Shown here one piece after another: positions 47,323 through 57,477 of a stretch of 64,000 bases of DNA. The DNA is from Saprospiraceae bacterium. GTDB taxonomy: Bacteria; Bacteroidota; Bacteroidia; Chitinophagales; Saprospiraceae. Below the pieces are notes generated by a model. That model was given only the letters and a program-made list of their open reading frames with translations, ran no database searches and was not told the DNA's origin. The position numbers and the translations under genes were made by a program. Position 1 is the stretch's first letter, and each line of letters starts with the position of its first letter. The stretch covers positions 1 through 64,000 of the forward strand of contig JADKGD010000037.1 of the NCBI GenBank assembly GCA_016717145.1, in the 5' to 3' direction.

Positions 47323-48180
47323 TTGAGTAAACTAAAAATTGCCATTCAAAAAAGTGGTAGGTTAAGCGAAAAGTCTTTAGAGCTTTTAAAAAATTGTGGC
47401 ATCAAAATATCGAATGGCGATCGTAAACTAAAAACCGAAGCCCAAAATTTCCCTATTGAAGTGTTATTTCTGCGTGATGACGATATTCCTCAATACGTAG
47501 AACAAGGTGTGGCTGATATTGGAATATTAGGCGAAAATGAAGTATGGGAAAAAGGGAAAGAAGTACAAATAATAGAAAAATTAGGTTTTGCAAACTGCAA
47601 ACTTTCTTTAGCCATTCCAAAAGATGAAAACTATCCTGGTTTATCATATTTCAATAATAAAAAAGTCGCTACCAGTTATCCAAAAATGCTTCAGAAGTAT
47701 TTTGACGAAAAAAATATCAAGGTTGAAATCGAAGAGATTGGTGGAAGCGTGGAAATTGCACCCGGTATAGGTTTGGCAAATGCCATATTTGATATCGTCA
47801 GTACTGGCAGCACTTTATTGATGAATGGATTAAAAGAAGTGGAAGTGGTAACAAATAGTACAGCAGTATTAATTGCGAATAAAAAATTACCAAAAGAAAA
47901 ACAGGAAATCCTTGATAAACTTTTATTCCGTATCAAAGCGGTTAGAACTGCTGCCGAAAATAAATACATTCTGTTGAATGCGCCTGTTAGTGCAGTCGAA
48001 AAAATAACCTCCATTTTGCCGGGGATGAAAGCACCTACAATTTTGCCCTTGGCGGAAGAGGGTTGGGTAAGTATTCATTCTGTTGTAAAAGAAGATGAGT
48101 TTTGGGAAGTTATTGATCAACTCAAAACTATAGGCGCCCAAGGAATATTGGTGGTGCCGATAGAAAAAATGGTTTTATAA
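47323..48180 (+). CDS. hisG: ATP phosphoribosyltransferase
   Basis: 285 residues, TTG start at 47323. Long-form HisG: catalytic N-terminal domains (LKIAIQKSGRLSEKSLELL, LRDDDIPQYVEQGVADIGILGEN), the PRPP-binding loop DIVSTGSTLLMNGL and a C-terminal ACT-like regulatory domain (KAPTILPLAEEGWVSIHSVV) that usually mediates histidine feedback. The length suits the hexameric self-sufficient form, which needs no HisZ. It catalyses ATP + PRPP to phosphoribosyl-ATP, the first step. First enzyme gene of the operon, behind the attenuator. Confidence 0.97.
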   Translation: MSKLKIAIQKSGRLSEKSLELLKNCGIKISNGDRKLKTEAQNFPIEVLFLRDDDIPQYVEQGVADIGILGENEVWEKGKEVQIIEKLGFANCKLSLAIPKDENYPGLSYFNNKKVATSYPKMLQKYFDEKNIKVEIEEIGGSVEIAPGIGLANAIFDIVSTGSTLLMNGLKEVEVVTNSTAVLIANKKLPKEKQEILDKLLFRIKAVRTAAENKYILLNAPVSAVEKITSILPGMKAPTILPLAEEGWVSIHSVVKEDEFWEVIDQLKTIGAQGILVVPIEKMVL

Positions 48181-48198
48181 GTTGGTAAAAAATATAAA

Positions 48199-49477
48199 AT
48201 GAATAGCGTAATAAGACCTAAAAGAAAAGATTGGCCGAATCTAATACAAAGACCGGCTTTAGAAAAGGCGGAACTGAATAATGTAGTAGTTGAGGTATTT
48301 GACTCTATCAAAAAGTATGGAGATGAAGCTGTAAAAAAATACGGCTCTTTATTCGATAAAGTTGATTTAAATTCTGTGGTAGTAAGTCAGCATACTATAT
48401 CCAATGCTTCCAGTCATATTTCCAAAAATTTAAAAGCTGCCATTCAATTGGCAAAAAGAATATTGAAAAATTTCACAAGTCTCAAAAGGAAGTTTCAAAA
48501 GTAATTGAAACCAGCAAAGGCGTCAAATGTTGGAGAGAAAGCAGATGTATAGAAAAAGTAGGCATGTATATTCCCGGTGGAACAGCACCCTTATTTTCAA
48601 CGGTCTTGATGTTGGGCATACCGGCAAAATTAGCAGGTTGTAAAGAAATTATTTTGTGTACACCACCAAACAAAAATGGGGAAATAGAACCGGTCATACT
48701 ATATGCAGCCAGTTTGGTAGGCATTACTTCTGTTTTTTCTGTAGGCGGTATACAAGCCATAGCCGCTATGACTTACGGAACCAAAGACATTCCGAAAGTG
48801 GATAAAATATTCGGGCCCGGAAATCAATATGTGACAGCGGCAAAACAAATGGCTCAACAATTAGGCGTAGCTATTGATATGCCTGCCGGACCAAGTGAAG
48901 TGTTGATTATTGCAGATAAAACATGTCATCCTTCCTTTGTAGCTGCTGACCTGCTTTCACAAGCTGAACACGGGGCAGACAGTCAAGTCATTTTATTGTC
49001 TGATGATGAAAGAGTGATAGAGCTGACGATGTCCGAATTAGAAAAACAACTGAGTGTTTTGCCAAGAAAAAATATAGCAGAAAAAGCATTAAAAAACAGT
49101 AGAGCCATTGTTTTACATAGCATCAATGATTGTATTGAATTCAGTAACGAATATGCGCCCGAACATTTAATTTTGGCGATAGAAAAGGCAAAAAAATGGC
49201 TACAAATGTAAAAAATGCAGGTTCCGTTTTTATTGGGAACTACAGTTGCGAAAGTGCCGGTGATTATGCCAGTGGCACCAATCATACCTTGCCGACAAAT
49301 GGTTATGCACGCAATACAAGTGGTGTATCTTTGGATAGTTTTTTAAAAAAAATCACTTTCCAAAAATTGACAAAAAAAGGGATTAAAACTATTGGACCGG
49401 CAATCGAACTTATGGCCGAAGCCGAACAATTATTTGCCAACAAAAATGCAGTTACACTAAGATTAAAAAATGTTTAG
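48199..49477 (+). CDS. hisD: Histidinol dehydrogenase, two frameshifts
   Basis: About 425 residues when repaired. Open pieces are 48199-48504, 48564-49211 and 49196-49477. The first break is in GGCAAAAAGAAT (48450-48460): one extra A gives LAKKNIEKFHKSQKEVSKVIE. The second is in GGCAAAAAAATGG (about 49188-49197): one extra A gives KAKKMATNVKNAGSVFIGN. Family motifs: VGMYIPGGTAPLFSTVLM, GPGNQYVTAAKQ, DMPAGPSEVL, DLLSQAEHG (zinc-site region), NEYAPEHLIL (catalytic Glu/His) and SGTNHTLPTNG. It oxidises histidinol to histidine with two NAD+. Both breaks are single-A losses in A-runs, so the gene is probably intact in the organism. Confidence 0.93.
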
Positions 49478-50498
49478 CATGTTCGAATTGAAAAATATAG
49501 TCAGAAAAAATATACTTGAGCTCAAACCGTATTCAAGTGCAAGAGATGAATTTTCAGGAAGCGATGGCGTATTCCTGGATGCCAATGAGAATCCTTTTGG
49601 AGCCCTTAATCGTTATCCTGATCCATATCAGAAGGATTTGAAACAGAAACTAAGTGTGATTAAATCTATAGCAACAGAAAATATTTTTATAGGAAATGGC
49701 AGCGATGAAGTGATCGATTTGGCTTTTCGCATCTTTTGTAAACCAGGAAAGGATAAAGCATTGACATTTACGCCAAGTTACGGTATGTACGAGGTTTCTG
49801 CAGACATCAATGAGGTGGAGCTGATTAAAATTCCATTGGACGATACATTTCAAATTGATTTTAACAGCATTAAGACTTATTTTTTGGATGAAAAATTAAA
49901 ACTGTTATTCATCTGTTCTCCCAATAATCCAACGGGAAATACGATCAACCATATTGAATTGATTCTGCAACAATTTGATGGTATTGTAATGGTGGACGAA
50001 GCGTATATTGATTTTAGCCGCAATGAATCTTTAATCTCAAAAATTAAAATGTATCCCAATTTAATTGTTGCTCAAACCTTCAGTAAAGCATGGGGCTTAG
50101 CAGCTGTTAGAGTTGGCGTCGCATATGCGGATGATAAGATCATCAACTTATTTAACAAAGTGAAAGCGCCTTATAATGTAAGCGAACTGAATCAAAAAGC
50201 AGTGCTGAAAGTCATGGATAATATTTCAGATTTTGAAAAAGTATTAGCGATTATTTTAGAGCAAAAACTGTGTTTGGAAAAAGCATTAAAATCAGTGAAA
50301 GTTATTAAAAAGGTATATTCTTCGGATGCCAATTTTATCCTTGTGGAAACTGAAAATGCTGAGCATATCTATAACCAATTGGTGGCCCAAAAAGTGATAA
50401 CCAGAAACAGACATAGTTTGGTGAAGAACTGCATTCGTATTACGGTTGGAACGCCGGAAGAAAATCAAAAACTTTTGAATGCATTAAATAAAATATAA
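49470..50498 (+). CDS. hisC: Histidinol-phosphate aminotransferase
   Basis: 342 residues. Class II PLP aminotransferase: DANENPFG, YPDPYQ, NGSDEVIDL, CSPNNPTGN, MVDEAYIDFS and the Schiff-base lysine in QTFSKAWGLAAVRVG. It converts imidazole-acetol phosphate to histidinol phosphate. ATG 49470 overlaps the hisD end by 8 bases; ATG 49479 is an alternative. The stop is fused to the hisB start (TAATG). Confidence 0.96.
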   Translation: MFSMFELKNIVRKNILELKPYSSARDEFSGSDGVFLDANENPFGALNRYPDPYQKDLKQKLSVIKSIATENIFIGNGSDEVIDLAFRIFCKPGKDKALTFTPSYGMYEVSADINEVELIKIPLDDTFQIDFNSIKTYFLDEKLKLLFICSPNNPTGNTINHIELILQQFDGIVMVDEAYIDFSRNESLISKIKMYPNLIVAQTFSKAWGLAAVRVGVAYADDKIINLFNKVKAPYNVSELNQKAVLKVMDNISDFEKVLAIILEQKLCLEKALKSVKVIKKVYSSDANFILVETENAEHIYNQLVAQKVITRNRHSLVKNCIRITVGTPEENQKLLNALNKI

Positions 50499-51589
50499 TG
50501 AAAAAAGTATTATTTATTGATCGTGATGGAACCTTGATTATTGAACCACCAATTGATTTTCAGGTAGATAACCTGGAAAAACTTGAATATTATCCCGGAG
50601 TCTTCCAAAATCTTGCACGTATTGCCAAAGAACTGGATTATTCATTGGTGATGGTGACAAATCAGGATGGGCTTGGTACAGATGTTTTCCCTGAGCACAC
50701 CTTTTGGCCTTCTCACAACGCAATGATTCAGGCCTTCAAAAACGAAGGAATAGTTTTTTCAGAAGTCCTCATCGACAAATCATTCGATCACGAAAATCTT
50801 CCCGGCCGTAAACCTGGTATTGGCATGTTTGGCCATTATTTGAAAGGCGATTTTGATTTGGCTAATTCTTATGTTATTGGAGATAGAATCACCGATGTTC
50901 AGTTGGCTAAAAATCTTGGAAGTAAGGCGATATATTTAAATAAGGACAAAAATGAGGAGGCTGTTTTATCTACAACAGATTGGGCAGAAATCTATTTGAT
51001 GCTAAAAGCAGAGCCCAGAAAAATAAAAGTGGAACGCAGTACATCAGAAACAAAAATTGAAATAGAAATGAATATTGATGGTTCCGGTAAAAATGTTATT
51101 TCTACAGGCTTGGGTTTTTTTGATCACATGCTTGAACAAATTTCCAAACATGGAAATATAGATTTGTTTGTCAAAGTAAACGGCGACCTGCATATTGATG
51201 AGCACCACACTATAGAAGATGTAGCGATTACATTGGGCACAGCATTTGATAAAGTATTGGGAACAAAAAAAGGTATGGAACGTTATGGATTTTTATTGCC
51301 AATGGACGATTGTCTTGCTCAGGTAGCGATTGATTTTGGTGGCCGGCCATGGCTAGTATGGGAGGCATCATTTAAGCGGGAAAAAATTGGTGATGTGCCA
51401 ACTGAAATGTTCATGCACTTTTTTAAATCTTTTAGCGATCATGCAAAATGTAATCTGAATATTAAAGCAGAAGGGGAAAACGAACATCATAAGATTGAAG
51501 CTATCTTTAAAGCTTTTGCAAAAGCCATAAAAATGGCCGTGCAGAAAACAAATAATTTTAGCATTCCAAGCACTAAAGGAACATTATGA
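50498..51589 (+). CDS. hisB: Bifunctional histidinol-phosphatase / imidazoleglycerol-phosphate dehydratase
   Basis: 363 residues. The N-terminal HAD phosphatase (to about 165) has FIDRDGTLI, VTNQDGLG and GDRITDVQLAKNLG; the C-terminal dehydratase has GLGFFDHMLEQISKHG, DEHHTIEDVAI and NEHHKIEAIFKAFAKA with its metal-binding histidines. The Cys cluster that binds zinc in the E. coli phosphatase domain is absent (DHENLPGRKPG instead), as I expect for Bacteroidota HisB. It provides two steps, so no separate phosphatase gene is needed. It overlaps hisH by four bases (ATGA). Confidence 0.96.
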   Translation: MKKVLFIDRDGTLIIEPPIDFQVDNLEKLEYYPGVFQNLARIAKELDYSLVMVTNQDGLGTDVFPEHTFWPSHNAMIQAFKNEGIVFSEVLIDKSFDHENLPGRKPGIGMFGHYLKGDFDLANSYVIGDRITDVQLAKNLGSKAIYLNKDKNEEAVLSTTDWAEIYLMLKAEPRKIKVERSTSETKIEIEMNIDGSGKNVISTGLGFFDHMLEQISKHGNIDLFVKVNGDLHIDEHHTIEDVAITLGTAFDKVLGTKKGMERYGFLLPMDDCLAQVAIDFGGRPWLVWEASFKREKIGDVPTEMFMHFFKSFSDHAKCNLNIKAEGENEHHKIEAIFKAFAKAIKMAVQKTNNFSIPSTKGTL

Positions 51590-52164
51590 TTGCCATAATA
51601 AAGTACAATGCCGGCAATATAAAGTCCGTTGACAATGCGCTTAATGGTTTAGGTTTTGAATGTGAGGTTACAGATGATATAGAAAAAATTATTGCATCCG
51701 AAAAAGTGATATTCCCCGGGGTTGGTGAGGCAAGTAGCGCTATGAACTATTTAAAAAAGTATCAAATGGATAAAGTGATTAAATCCTTAAATCAACCCGT
51801 ATTGGGTATTTGTTTGGGACAACAATTAATGTGTCGCCACTCAGAAGAAGGAGATACAACTTGTCTGGGTATTTATGATGCTATGGTAAAAAAATTTCCA
51901 CCTAAAGATCTTGTGCCTCATATGGGATGGAACAATTTATCCGATGTAAAAGGCCCTTTAATGAAGGACATTAATGCCGACGATGCAGTCTATTTTATAC
52001 ATAGTTATTATGCTGAGATCTGTATTGAAACATCAGCAATATGTGACTATATTGTACCTTTTAGTGCCGTCATGCAAAAAAATAATTTTTATGCGACACA
52101 ATTTCACCCTGAAAAATCTGCAGGCGTGGGCATAAAAATACTTAAAAACTTTTTAGACTTATGA
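51586..52164 (+). CDS. hisH: Imidazole glycerol phosphate synthase, glutaminase subunit
   Basis: 192 residues, class I glutamine amidotransferase. The nucleophile is Cys in VLGICLGQQLM, the His-Glu pair is in QFHPEKSAGVG, and the oxyanion region is FPGVGEASSAM. It supplies ammonia to HisF. ATGA overlaps join it to hisB and hisA. Confidence 0.96.
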   Translation: MIAIIKYNAGNIKSVDNALNGLGFECEVTDDIEKIIASEKVIFPGVGEASSAMNYLKKYQMDKVIKSLNQPVLGICLGQQLMCRHSEEGDTTCLGIYDAMVKKFPPKDLVPHMGWNNLSDVKGPLMKDINADDAVYFIHSYYAEICIETSAICDYIVPFSAVMQKNNFYATQFHPEKSAGVGIKILKNFLDL

Positions 52165-52850
52165 GAATTATACCAGCAATAGACATCATCAATGGGAAAT
52201 GTGTAAGATTATCTCAGGGAGATTATTCCACACAAAAGATATACAATGAAAACCCCCTGGAAGTAGCCAAAGCTTTTGAGGCAAATGGAATTCAATATGT
52301 GCATTTGGTAGATCTCGACGGTGCCAGGTCAAATAAAATTGTAAACCATAAAATATTGCGTGACATCGCCTCTTTAACCAATTTAAAGATAGACTTTGGT
52401 GGCGGCTTAAAAAGCAACGAAGACCTCAAAATAGCTTTTGACAATGGAGCTTCACAAGTTACAGGCGGAAGTATTGCAGTAGCCAACCCAACATTGTTTT
52501 TGGAATGGTTAAGTATTTATGGGGCACAAAAAATCATTTTAGGTGCTGATTGTAACCATCGGAAAATTGCAACACATGGCTGGGTAAATAATTCTGACTT
52601 GGATGTGGTTGATTTTATTCAAGCGTTTGAGCAAAAAGGTATTATTTATGTAATCAGTACCGATATAAGTAAAGATGGCATGTTGTCAGGCACTTCAAAC
52701 GAATTGTATCAGGACATAATCGACAAAACCAACGTTAAGCTCATTTCAAGTGGTGGAGTGTCTTCTATTCAGGATCTGGAACTACTTAAAAAAATTGGCT
52801 GCGAAGGGGCGATTGTAGGTAAAGCGATTTACGAGAAAAAATTACGTTAA
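52161..52850 (+). CDS. hisA: ProFAR isomerase
   Basis: 229 residues, (beta/alpha)8 barrel. Catalytic Asp near the N-terminus in IIPAIDIINGKCVRL and the second Asp in IILGADCNH; phosphate-binding motifs DFGGGLKS and SSGGVSS. It opens the ring of ProFAR to PRFAR. Overlaps hisH by four bases and precedes hisF by 16 bp. Confidence 0.96.
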   Translation: MRIIPAIDIINGKCVRLSQGDYSTQKIYNENPLEVAKAFEANGIQYVHLVDLDGARSNKIVNHKILRDIASLTNLKIDFGGGLKSNEDLKIAFDNGASQVTGGSIAVANPTLFLEWLSIYGAQKIILGADCNHRKIATHGWVNNSDLDVVDFIQAFEQKGIIYVISTDISKDGMLSGTSNELYQDIIDKTNVKLISSGGVSSIQDLELLKKIGCEGAIVGKAIYEKKLR

Positions 52851-52866
52851 AAGAATTGAGTTTAAT

Positions 52867-53624
52867 ATGTTAAAAAAACGTATCATACCTTGTTTAGACA
52901 TTAAAGATGGACGAACGGTCAAAGGCATCAACTTTATTGATATCCGGGATGCCGGCGACCCGATCGATCTGGCAAAAAATATGTATTTGAAGGTGCTGAT
53001 GAATTAGTGTTTTTGGACATTACAGCCACTTTAGAAAAAAGAAAAACGTTTGCCGAATTGGTTGAAAAAATTGCAAAAGAAATCAATATTCCTTTTACTG
53101 TGGGCGGTGGCATCAATTCTGTTGAAGATGTATCCATGCTGATAAAAGCTGGTGCCGATAAAGTAAGTATCAATTCATCTGCTGTAAAACGTCCTGAACT
53201 TATTTCGGAGATTGCTACCATGTTTGGCAGTCAATGTTTGGTAGTCGCCATAGACACAAAATTTGAAAACGACAACTGGTTCGTGTATGTCAATGGAGGC
53301 AAAGTACCCACATCCTTACATACTATGGATTGGGCAAAGAAGGTGGAATCACTGGGTGCTGGAGAAATCCTGTTAACATCGATGAATAACGATGGAACAA
53401 AAACAGGTTTTGCCCTGAATATTACCAATGCAATAAGTCAGGCAGTGAATATACCAGTTATCGCTTCAGGCGGAGCTGGTGAAAAGGAACATTTTAAAGA
53501 AGTCTTTTTACAGACTAAAGCAAGTGGTGCGTTAGCCGCAAGTGTTTTCCATTTTGGTGAAATCCCAATACCTGAATTAAAAAAATATTTAAAAACTCAA
53601 AACATACCTGTAAGATGCATATAG
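52867..53624 (+). CDS. hisF: Imidazole glycerol phosphate synthase, cyclase subunit, one frameshift
   Basis: About 252 residues. ATG 52867 starts MLKKRIIPCLDIKDGRTVKG with the first catalytic Asp. The frame breaks in the A-run at 52974-52979 (GGCAAAAAATATG, six A); seven A would give LAKKYVFEGADELVFLDITAT, exactly the family pattern. Later motifs are TVGGGINSVEDV, VVAIDTKF (second Asp), MNNDGTKTGF and IASGGAG. It forms imidazole glycerol phosphate and AICAR with HisH. The gene is very likely intact in the organism. Overlaps hisIE by 10 bases. Confidence 0.94.
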
Positions 53625-54217
53625 ATTTTGCTAAATCAAATGGACTGGTTCCAACCATTATACAAAATGATCTGAATCAACATGTACTGATGATGGGTTA
53701 TATGAATGAGGAAGCTTTTCTCAAAACAAAACAAGAAGGGAAAGTGACTTTTTTTAGCCGAAGTAAAAACCGATTGTGGACAAAAGGAGAAACATCCGGG
53801 CATTTTTTAATGGTAAAAAGTATTGCTGTCGATTGCGATAATGATACGATTTTGATAAGGGTTGACCCAATTGGTCCAACATGTCATACTGGTTCTTCTT
53901 CTTGTTTTAAAGAAACAACAAATAAAGGTTTTTTATACGAATTGGAAGAAACCATTTCGCAACGGATTGATGATAATGATGAACTTTCATATACCAACAA
54001 ACTATTTAAATCCGGGATAAATAAAATAGCTCAAAAAGTAGGAGAAGAAGCCATAGAATTAGTCATAGAAGCCAAAGATGACAACGAAGATCTTTTCAAA
54101 AACGAAGCTGCGGATTTGCTTTATCATTTTTTAATTTTATTGAAGGCAAAAAATTTAAAACTTGAAAATGTAGAAAAAATATTGGAGTTAAGATCAAAAA
54201 AGTACAACACAGCGTAA
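53615..54217 (+). CDS. hisI: Bifunctional phosphoribosyl-AMP cyclohydrolase / phosphoribosyl-ATP pyrophosphatase
   Basis: 200 residues, HisIE fusion. The HisI part has MMGYMNEEAFLKT, FFSRSKNRLWTKGETSG and the zinc/metal motifs VDCDNDT and PTCHTGSSSCF. The HisE part has KVGEEAIELVIEAK and NEAADLLYHFLILL. Last gene of the operon; it performs steps two and three. With it every enzyme of histidine synthesis is present between 47323 and 54217. Confidence 0.96.
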   Translation: MHIDFAKSNGLVPTIIQNDLNQHVLMMGYMNEEAFLKTKQEGKVTFFSRSKNRLWTKGETSGHFLMVKSIAVDCDNDTILIRVDPIGPTCHTGSSSCFKETTNKGFLYELEETISQRIDDNDELSYTNKLFKSGINKIAQKVGEEAIELVIEAKDDNEDLFKNEAADLLYHFLILLKAKNLKLENVEKILELRSKKYNTA

Positions 54218-54406
54218 CTAAGTTTTTATTAATATTAACCTTTATATTTTTACAAATTATAAGCAAACCATATTTGTGTTAAACAGAATTAAAATTGAAC
54301 TTAACATTTACATGGGTGTTGTAACAATAAAGGATATATATATAAAAATCAAGGTTTAAAATCTTCATAACAAATTAATATTCAGTCAATTGTAAAATTC
54401 AGAATA

Positions 54407-54709
54407 ATGATACATAAAATTATTTTATCGACATTTTTACTGGTAGCTTTCTATTCGTGTACAAATGAAAACAATTTAATTAAACGGGAATTAACATATT
54501 CCGATTTTAAGGATAATTTGAAAATTGACATGACTTATGATTCAATTGTTGCAAAATTTGGAGAACCATTAAAAGATATTGGAAGTGGTATCCATATCTA
54601 TGTCTATCAATTGACCGATGCTACAGAAATATGGATTGGGTATACGGATAAAATTTTATACGCCAGACATATGGACAAAAATGGTCAATTATTGGAAAGC
54701 ATATTTTAG
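54407..54709 (+). CDS. Small predicted lipoprotein
   Basis: 100 residues. A lipobox-like leader (IILSTFLLVAFYSC) suggests acylation at Cys18. The body (KIDMTYDSIVAKFGEPLKDIG, YVYQLTDATEIWIGYTDKILYARHMD) resembles the BamE/SmpA-like fold in which a helix pair is followed by a sheet, but similarity is weak. It lies 189 bp after hisIE with its own spacer; probably independent. Function unknown. Confidence 0.75.
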   Translation: MIHKIILSTFLLVAFYSCTNENNLIKRELTYSDFKDNLKIDMTYDSIVAKFGEPLKDIGSGIHIYVYQLTDATEIWIGYTDKILYARHMDKNGQLLESIF

Positions 54710-54751
54710 CTATTGCGGCAAGAGGCTGATTTTTTGTTCATTATTCTATCC

Positions 54752-56020
54752 TTAATGATTATTTAATGGTAAGCCTTGACGCTGCCATTCTTTCCAATTG
54801 ACATATTCAGGTGCGACTCTATGTTCTTCCATGGTAATACAATCTTCAACAGGGCAAACCAATTGACATAAATTACAGCCCACACATTCTTCATCTTTTA
54901 TGGTATAGGTATTATAAGGATGCCCCTGTTTGATATGGATGGATTGGTGAGAAGTATCTTCACAAGCAATGTAGCACAAGCCGCAATGGATGCACTTATC
55001 TTGATTAATTTTTGCGATATGGTGATAATTGATGTCTAAATCTTCCCAGTGGGTAATTTTATCTACTGATTTACCGATAAAATCTTCCAACTTTTGGTAT
55101 CCTTTTTCATCCATCCAGTTGTTTAATCCTTCACAAAGGTCTTCCACTATTCTGAAGCCATGCGTCATAGCTGCAGTACATACCTGCACATTTGTGCTAC
55201 CTAAAAGCATGAATTCCACGGCATCTTTCCAGGTACTGATACCACCTATACCCGAGATGGGAACCCTTGAAGTATTTGGGTCCTGAGCTATGGTGGTCAG
55301 CATTTTTAGGGCAATCGGTTTGACTGCAGGCCCACAATAACCACCAAAAACACTCTTGCCAGCCACGTATGGATTAGGAACCAGAGTATCAAGATCGACG
55401 CCGGTTACACTTTGTATGGTATTGATCAGGCTAAGTCCATTACTACCTCCTGCAACAGCTGCCTGAGCTGTGGGTACTACGGAATGTACATTGGGTGTGA
55501 GTTTGGTAATGACTGGAATGTTTGCTTTTTCCATCACCCATTCTACTACCATTTTTGCAATCTCCGGATCCTGTCCAACGGCAGCGCCCATGCCCCGTTC
55601 TGTCATGCCGTGGGGGCATCCAAAATTAAGTTCGAAGCCCATCGCTCCGGCATCTTCACATTTTTTGATGAGATCATGCCATGATTTACGATCATTGTCA
55701 GCCATTAGGGATACAATCATAGCCCGATCAGGATACATTTTGACCACTTCGTATATTTCACGTAGATTGATATCGAGTGGACGGTCACTGATGAGTTCAA
55801 TATTATTGAAGCCCATCATACGCTTACCGCCGTAATTTACAGATGAATATCTTGAAGAAACGTTTTTTACCTGGGAGCCTAAGGTTTTCCACACCACGCC
55901 GCCCCAACCAGCTTCAAAAGCACGTACTACATTTATTTTTTTGTCTGTTGGTGGAGCACTTGCCAACCAGAATGGATTGGGTGATTTGATACCTAAAAAA
56001 TTAGATGATATATCTGCCAT
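54752..56020 (-). CDS. preA: NAD-dependent dihydropyrimidine dehydrogenase, PreA subunit
   Basis: 422 residues. A dihydroorotate-dehydrogenase-like FMN barrel (NPFWLASAPPTD, ELNFGCPHGMTERGMGAAVGQ, ITKLTPNV, GIGGISTWKDAVEFMLLG) is followed by two 4Fe-4S motifs, CIHCGLCYIACEDTSH and CVGCNLCQLVCPVEDC. PreA reduces uracil or thymine with electrons from PreT. It is the last gene of the pyrimidine degradation cluster, 74 bp after preT. Confidence 0.95.
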   Translation of the reverse strand: MADISSNFLGIKSPNPFWLASAPPTDKKINVVRAFEAGWGGVVWKTLGSQVKNVSSRYSSVNYGGKRMMGFNNIELISDRPLDINLREIYEVVKMYPDRAMIVSLMADNDRKSWHDLIKKCEDAGAMGFELNFGCPHGMTERGMGAAVGQDPEIAKMVVEWVMEKANIPVITKLTPNVHSVVPTAQAAVAGGSNGLSLINTIQSVTGVDLDTLVPNPYVAGKSVFGGYCGPAVKPIALKMLTTIAQDPNTSRVPISGIGGISTWKDAVEFMLLGSTNVQVCTAAMTHGFRIVEDLCEGLNNWMDEKGYQKLEDFIGKSVDKITHWEDLDINYHHIAKINQDKCIHCGLCYIACEDTSHQSIHIKQGHPYNTYTIKDEECVGCNLCQLVCPVEDCITMEEHRVAPEYVNWKEWQRQGLPLNNH

Positions 56021-56094
56021 GGATGATGTTTTTATTTTTTAGTCAGGATTTTGTAACAAAAAAGTCAATACATTTTACGTCATTACGAAATGGC

Positions 56095-57432
56095 TCAATT
56101 TAAATACTTCAGAATGGCTGCAGCGCCATCTTTACCAGCCTGAACGGCATCTACCACTTCTTTTCCACCATTTACACAATCTCCTCCTGCAAAAACGCCA
56201 ATACGATTGGTCGTTGATGTATGTTCCACAACTACTTTACCTTTGTTATCTTGTAATTTGTTGTTTTTGACCAGGTTTTCATAAGGCATTTGTCCGGCTG
56301 CTTTAATGACCATATCGACCTCAAGTGTAATAGTTTCGCCTGTAGCAACCGGACTTCTTCTGCCACTTGTGTCCGGTTCGCCCAATTGCATGAGATCACA
56401 AACCAAATTGTTTACTTTCCCATCTTTACCTAGTATTTCCTTAGGGGCTGCCAACCACATGATTTGACATCCATCCAGTTTGGCAATATTTAATTCGTGT
56501 TCTGTGCATGGCATTTCATCCTGAGTCCTTCGGTATATCAAAGTCACTTCTCCGGCACCTAATCTTTTTGCCTGTGTGGCTGCATCTATTGCTGTCATAC
56601 CCATACCAATAACCGCCACTTTATCACCGACAGCAACGGTAGCGTAATCATTGGATCTCAATTGATAAATAAAAGATATCGCGTCTACTACGCCGTCGAG
56701 GTGTTCACCGGCTATCTCCAATTGCCTGGCCAATCCTACACCAAAAGCCAGATAGACAGCATCAAATTCGTTTGACAAAGTATCCAGGCTGAAATCTTCG
56801 CCCATTGCCTGATTGTATTGTATTTGGATGCCACCAATGGATGTTATATAGTTGACTTCATCTTCGCAAAATTCAGGAGTCACTTTGTAAGCAGCTATGC
56901 CATATGTCATCAATCCACCGCCCTTGCTTTCCTTTTCGTAGATGGTCACATCGATGCCTTCTCTGCTCAAAACATGCGCACAACTTAAGCCAGCTGGTCC
57001 TGCACCTACGATGGCAACTCTTTTCCCGGTAAGGGGTTTTCGTTTAAATAATGACCATTTATTTTCCATGGCTTTTTCAGTAGAATATCTTTGAAGCCTT
57101 GCAATGTTGATGGGTTTTTCGTGCATTAGATTAAAAACACAAGCACCTTCACACAACTTTTCTACAGGACAAACCTTGCTACAACCAGCACCCATGATAT
57201 TGGAAGATAAAATCGTATGGGCTGAACCCTTGATATTTTCGGTAGCAATTTGTTTGATAAATTTTGGTACATCAATGGAAGTAGGACACGACTTCATGCA
57301 AGGGGCATCATAACAAAAAAGACACCTGTTGGCTTCTATGATAGCTGCATCTGCAGACTCATAAGGAGGATGAATATCCGCAAAATTCTCAGCATAAACA
57401 GATGGAGTCAGTCGATTATTTTTTACAGCCAT
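56095..57432 (-). CDS. preT: Dihydropyrimidine dehydrogenase, PreT (NAD(P)H) subunit
   Basis: 445 residues. An N-terminal Fe-S domain (NRCLFCYDAPCMKSCPTSIDVP, GAGCSKVCPVEKLCEGACVF) precedes a GltD-like FAD/NAD(P) module (VAIVGAGPAGLSCAHVL, VAVIGMGMTAIDAATQAKRLG, GVFAGGDCVNGGKEVVDAVQAGK). Related to glutamate synthase small subunits, but the position beside preA, dihydropyrimidinase and ureidopropionase makes PreT the right assignment. It feeds electrons to PreA. Confidence 0.94.
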   Translation of the reverse strand: MAVKNNRLTPSVYAENFADIHPPYESADAAIIEANRCLFCYDAPCMKSCPTSIDVPKFIKQIATENIKGSAHTILSSNIMGAGCSKVCPVEKLCEGACVFNLMHEKPINIARLQRYSTEKAMENKWSLFKRKPLTGKRVAIVGAGPAGLSCAHVLSREGIDVTIYEKESKGGGLMTYGIAAYKVTPEFCEDEVNYITSIGGIQIQYNQAMGEDFSLDTLSNEFDAVYLAFGVGLARQLEIAGEHLDGVVDAISFIYQLRSNDYATVAVGDKVAVIGMGMTAIDAATQAKRLGAGEVTLIYRRTQDEMPCTEHELNIAKLDGCQIMWLAAPKEILGKDGKVNNLVCDLMQLGEPDTSGRRSPVATGETITLEVDMVIKAAGQMPYENLVKNNKLQDNKGKVVVEHTSTTNRIGVFAGGDCVNGGKEVVDAVQAGKDGAAAILKYLN

Positions 57433-57477
57433 ACCTCTTGATTTTTCTATTTTTAGAAAGTATATTATATAATATAT

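Noticed and set aside
48199..53624. hisD and hisF as pseudogenes
   Set aside because: Each break is one missing A in an A-run inside an otherwise perfectly conserved, fully coupled biosynthetic operon; sequencing error is more likely.
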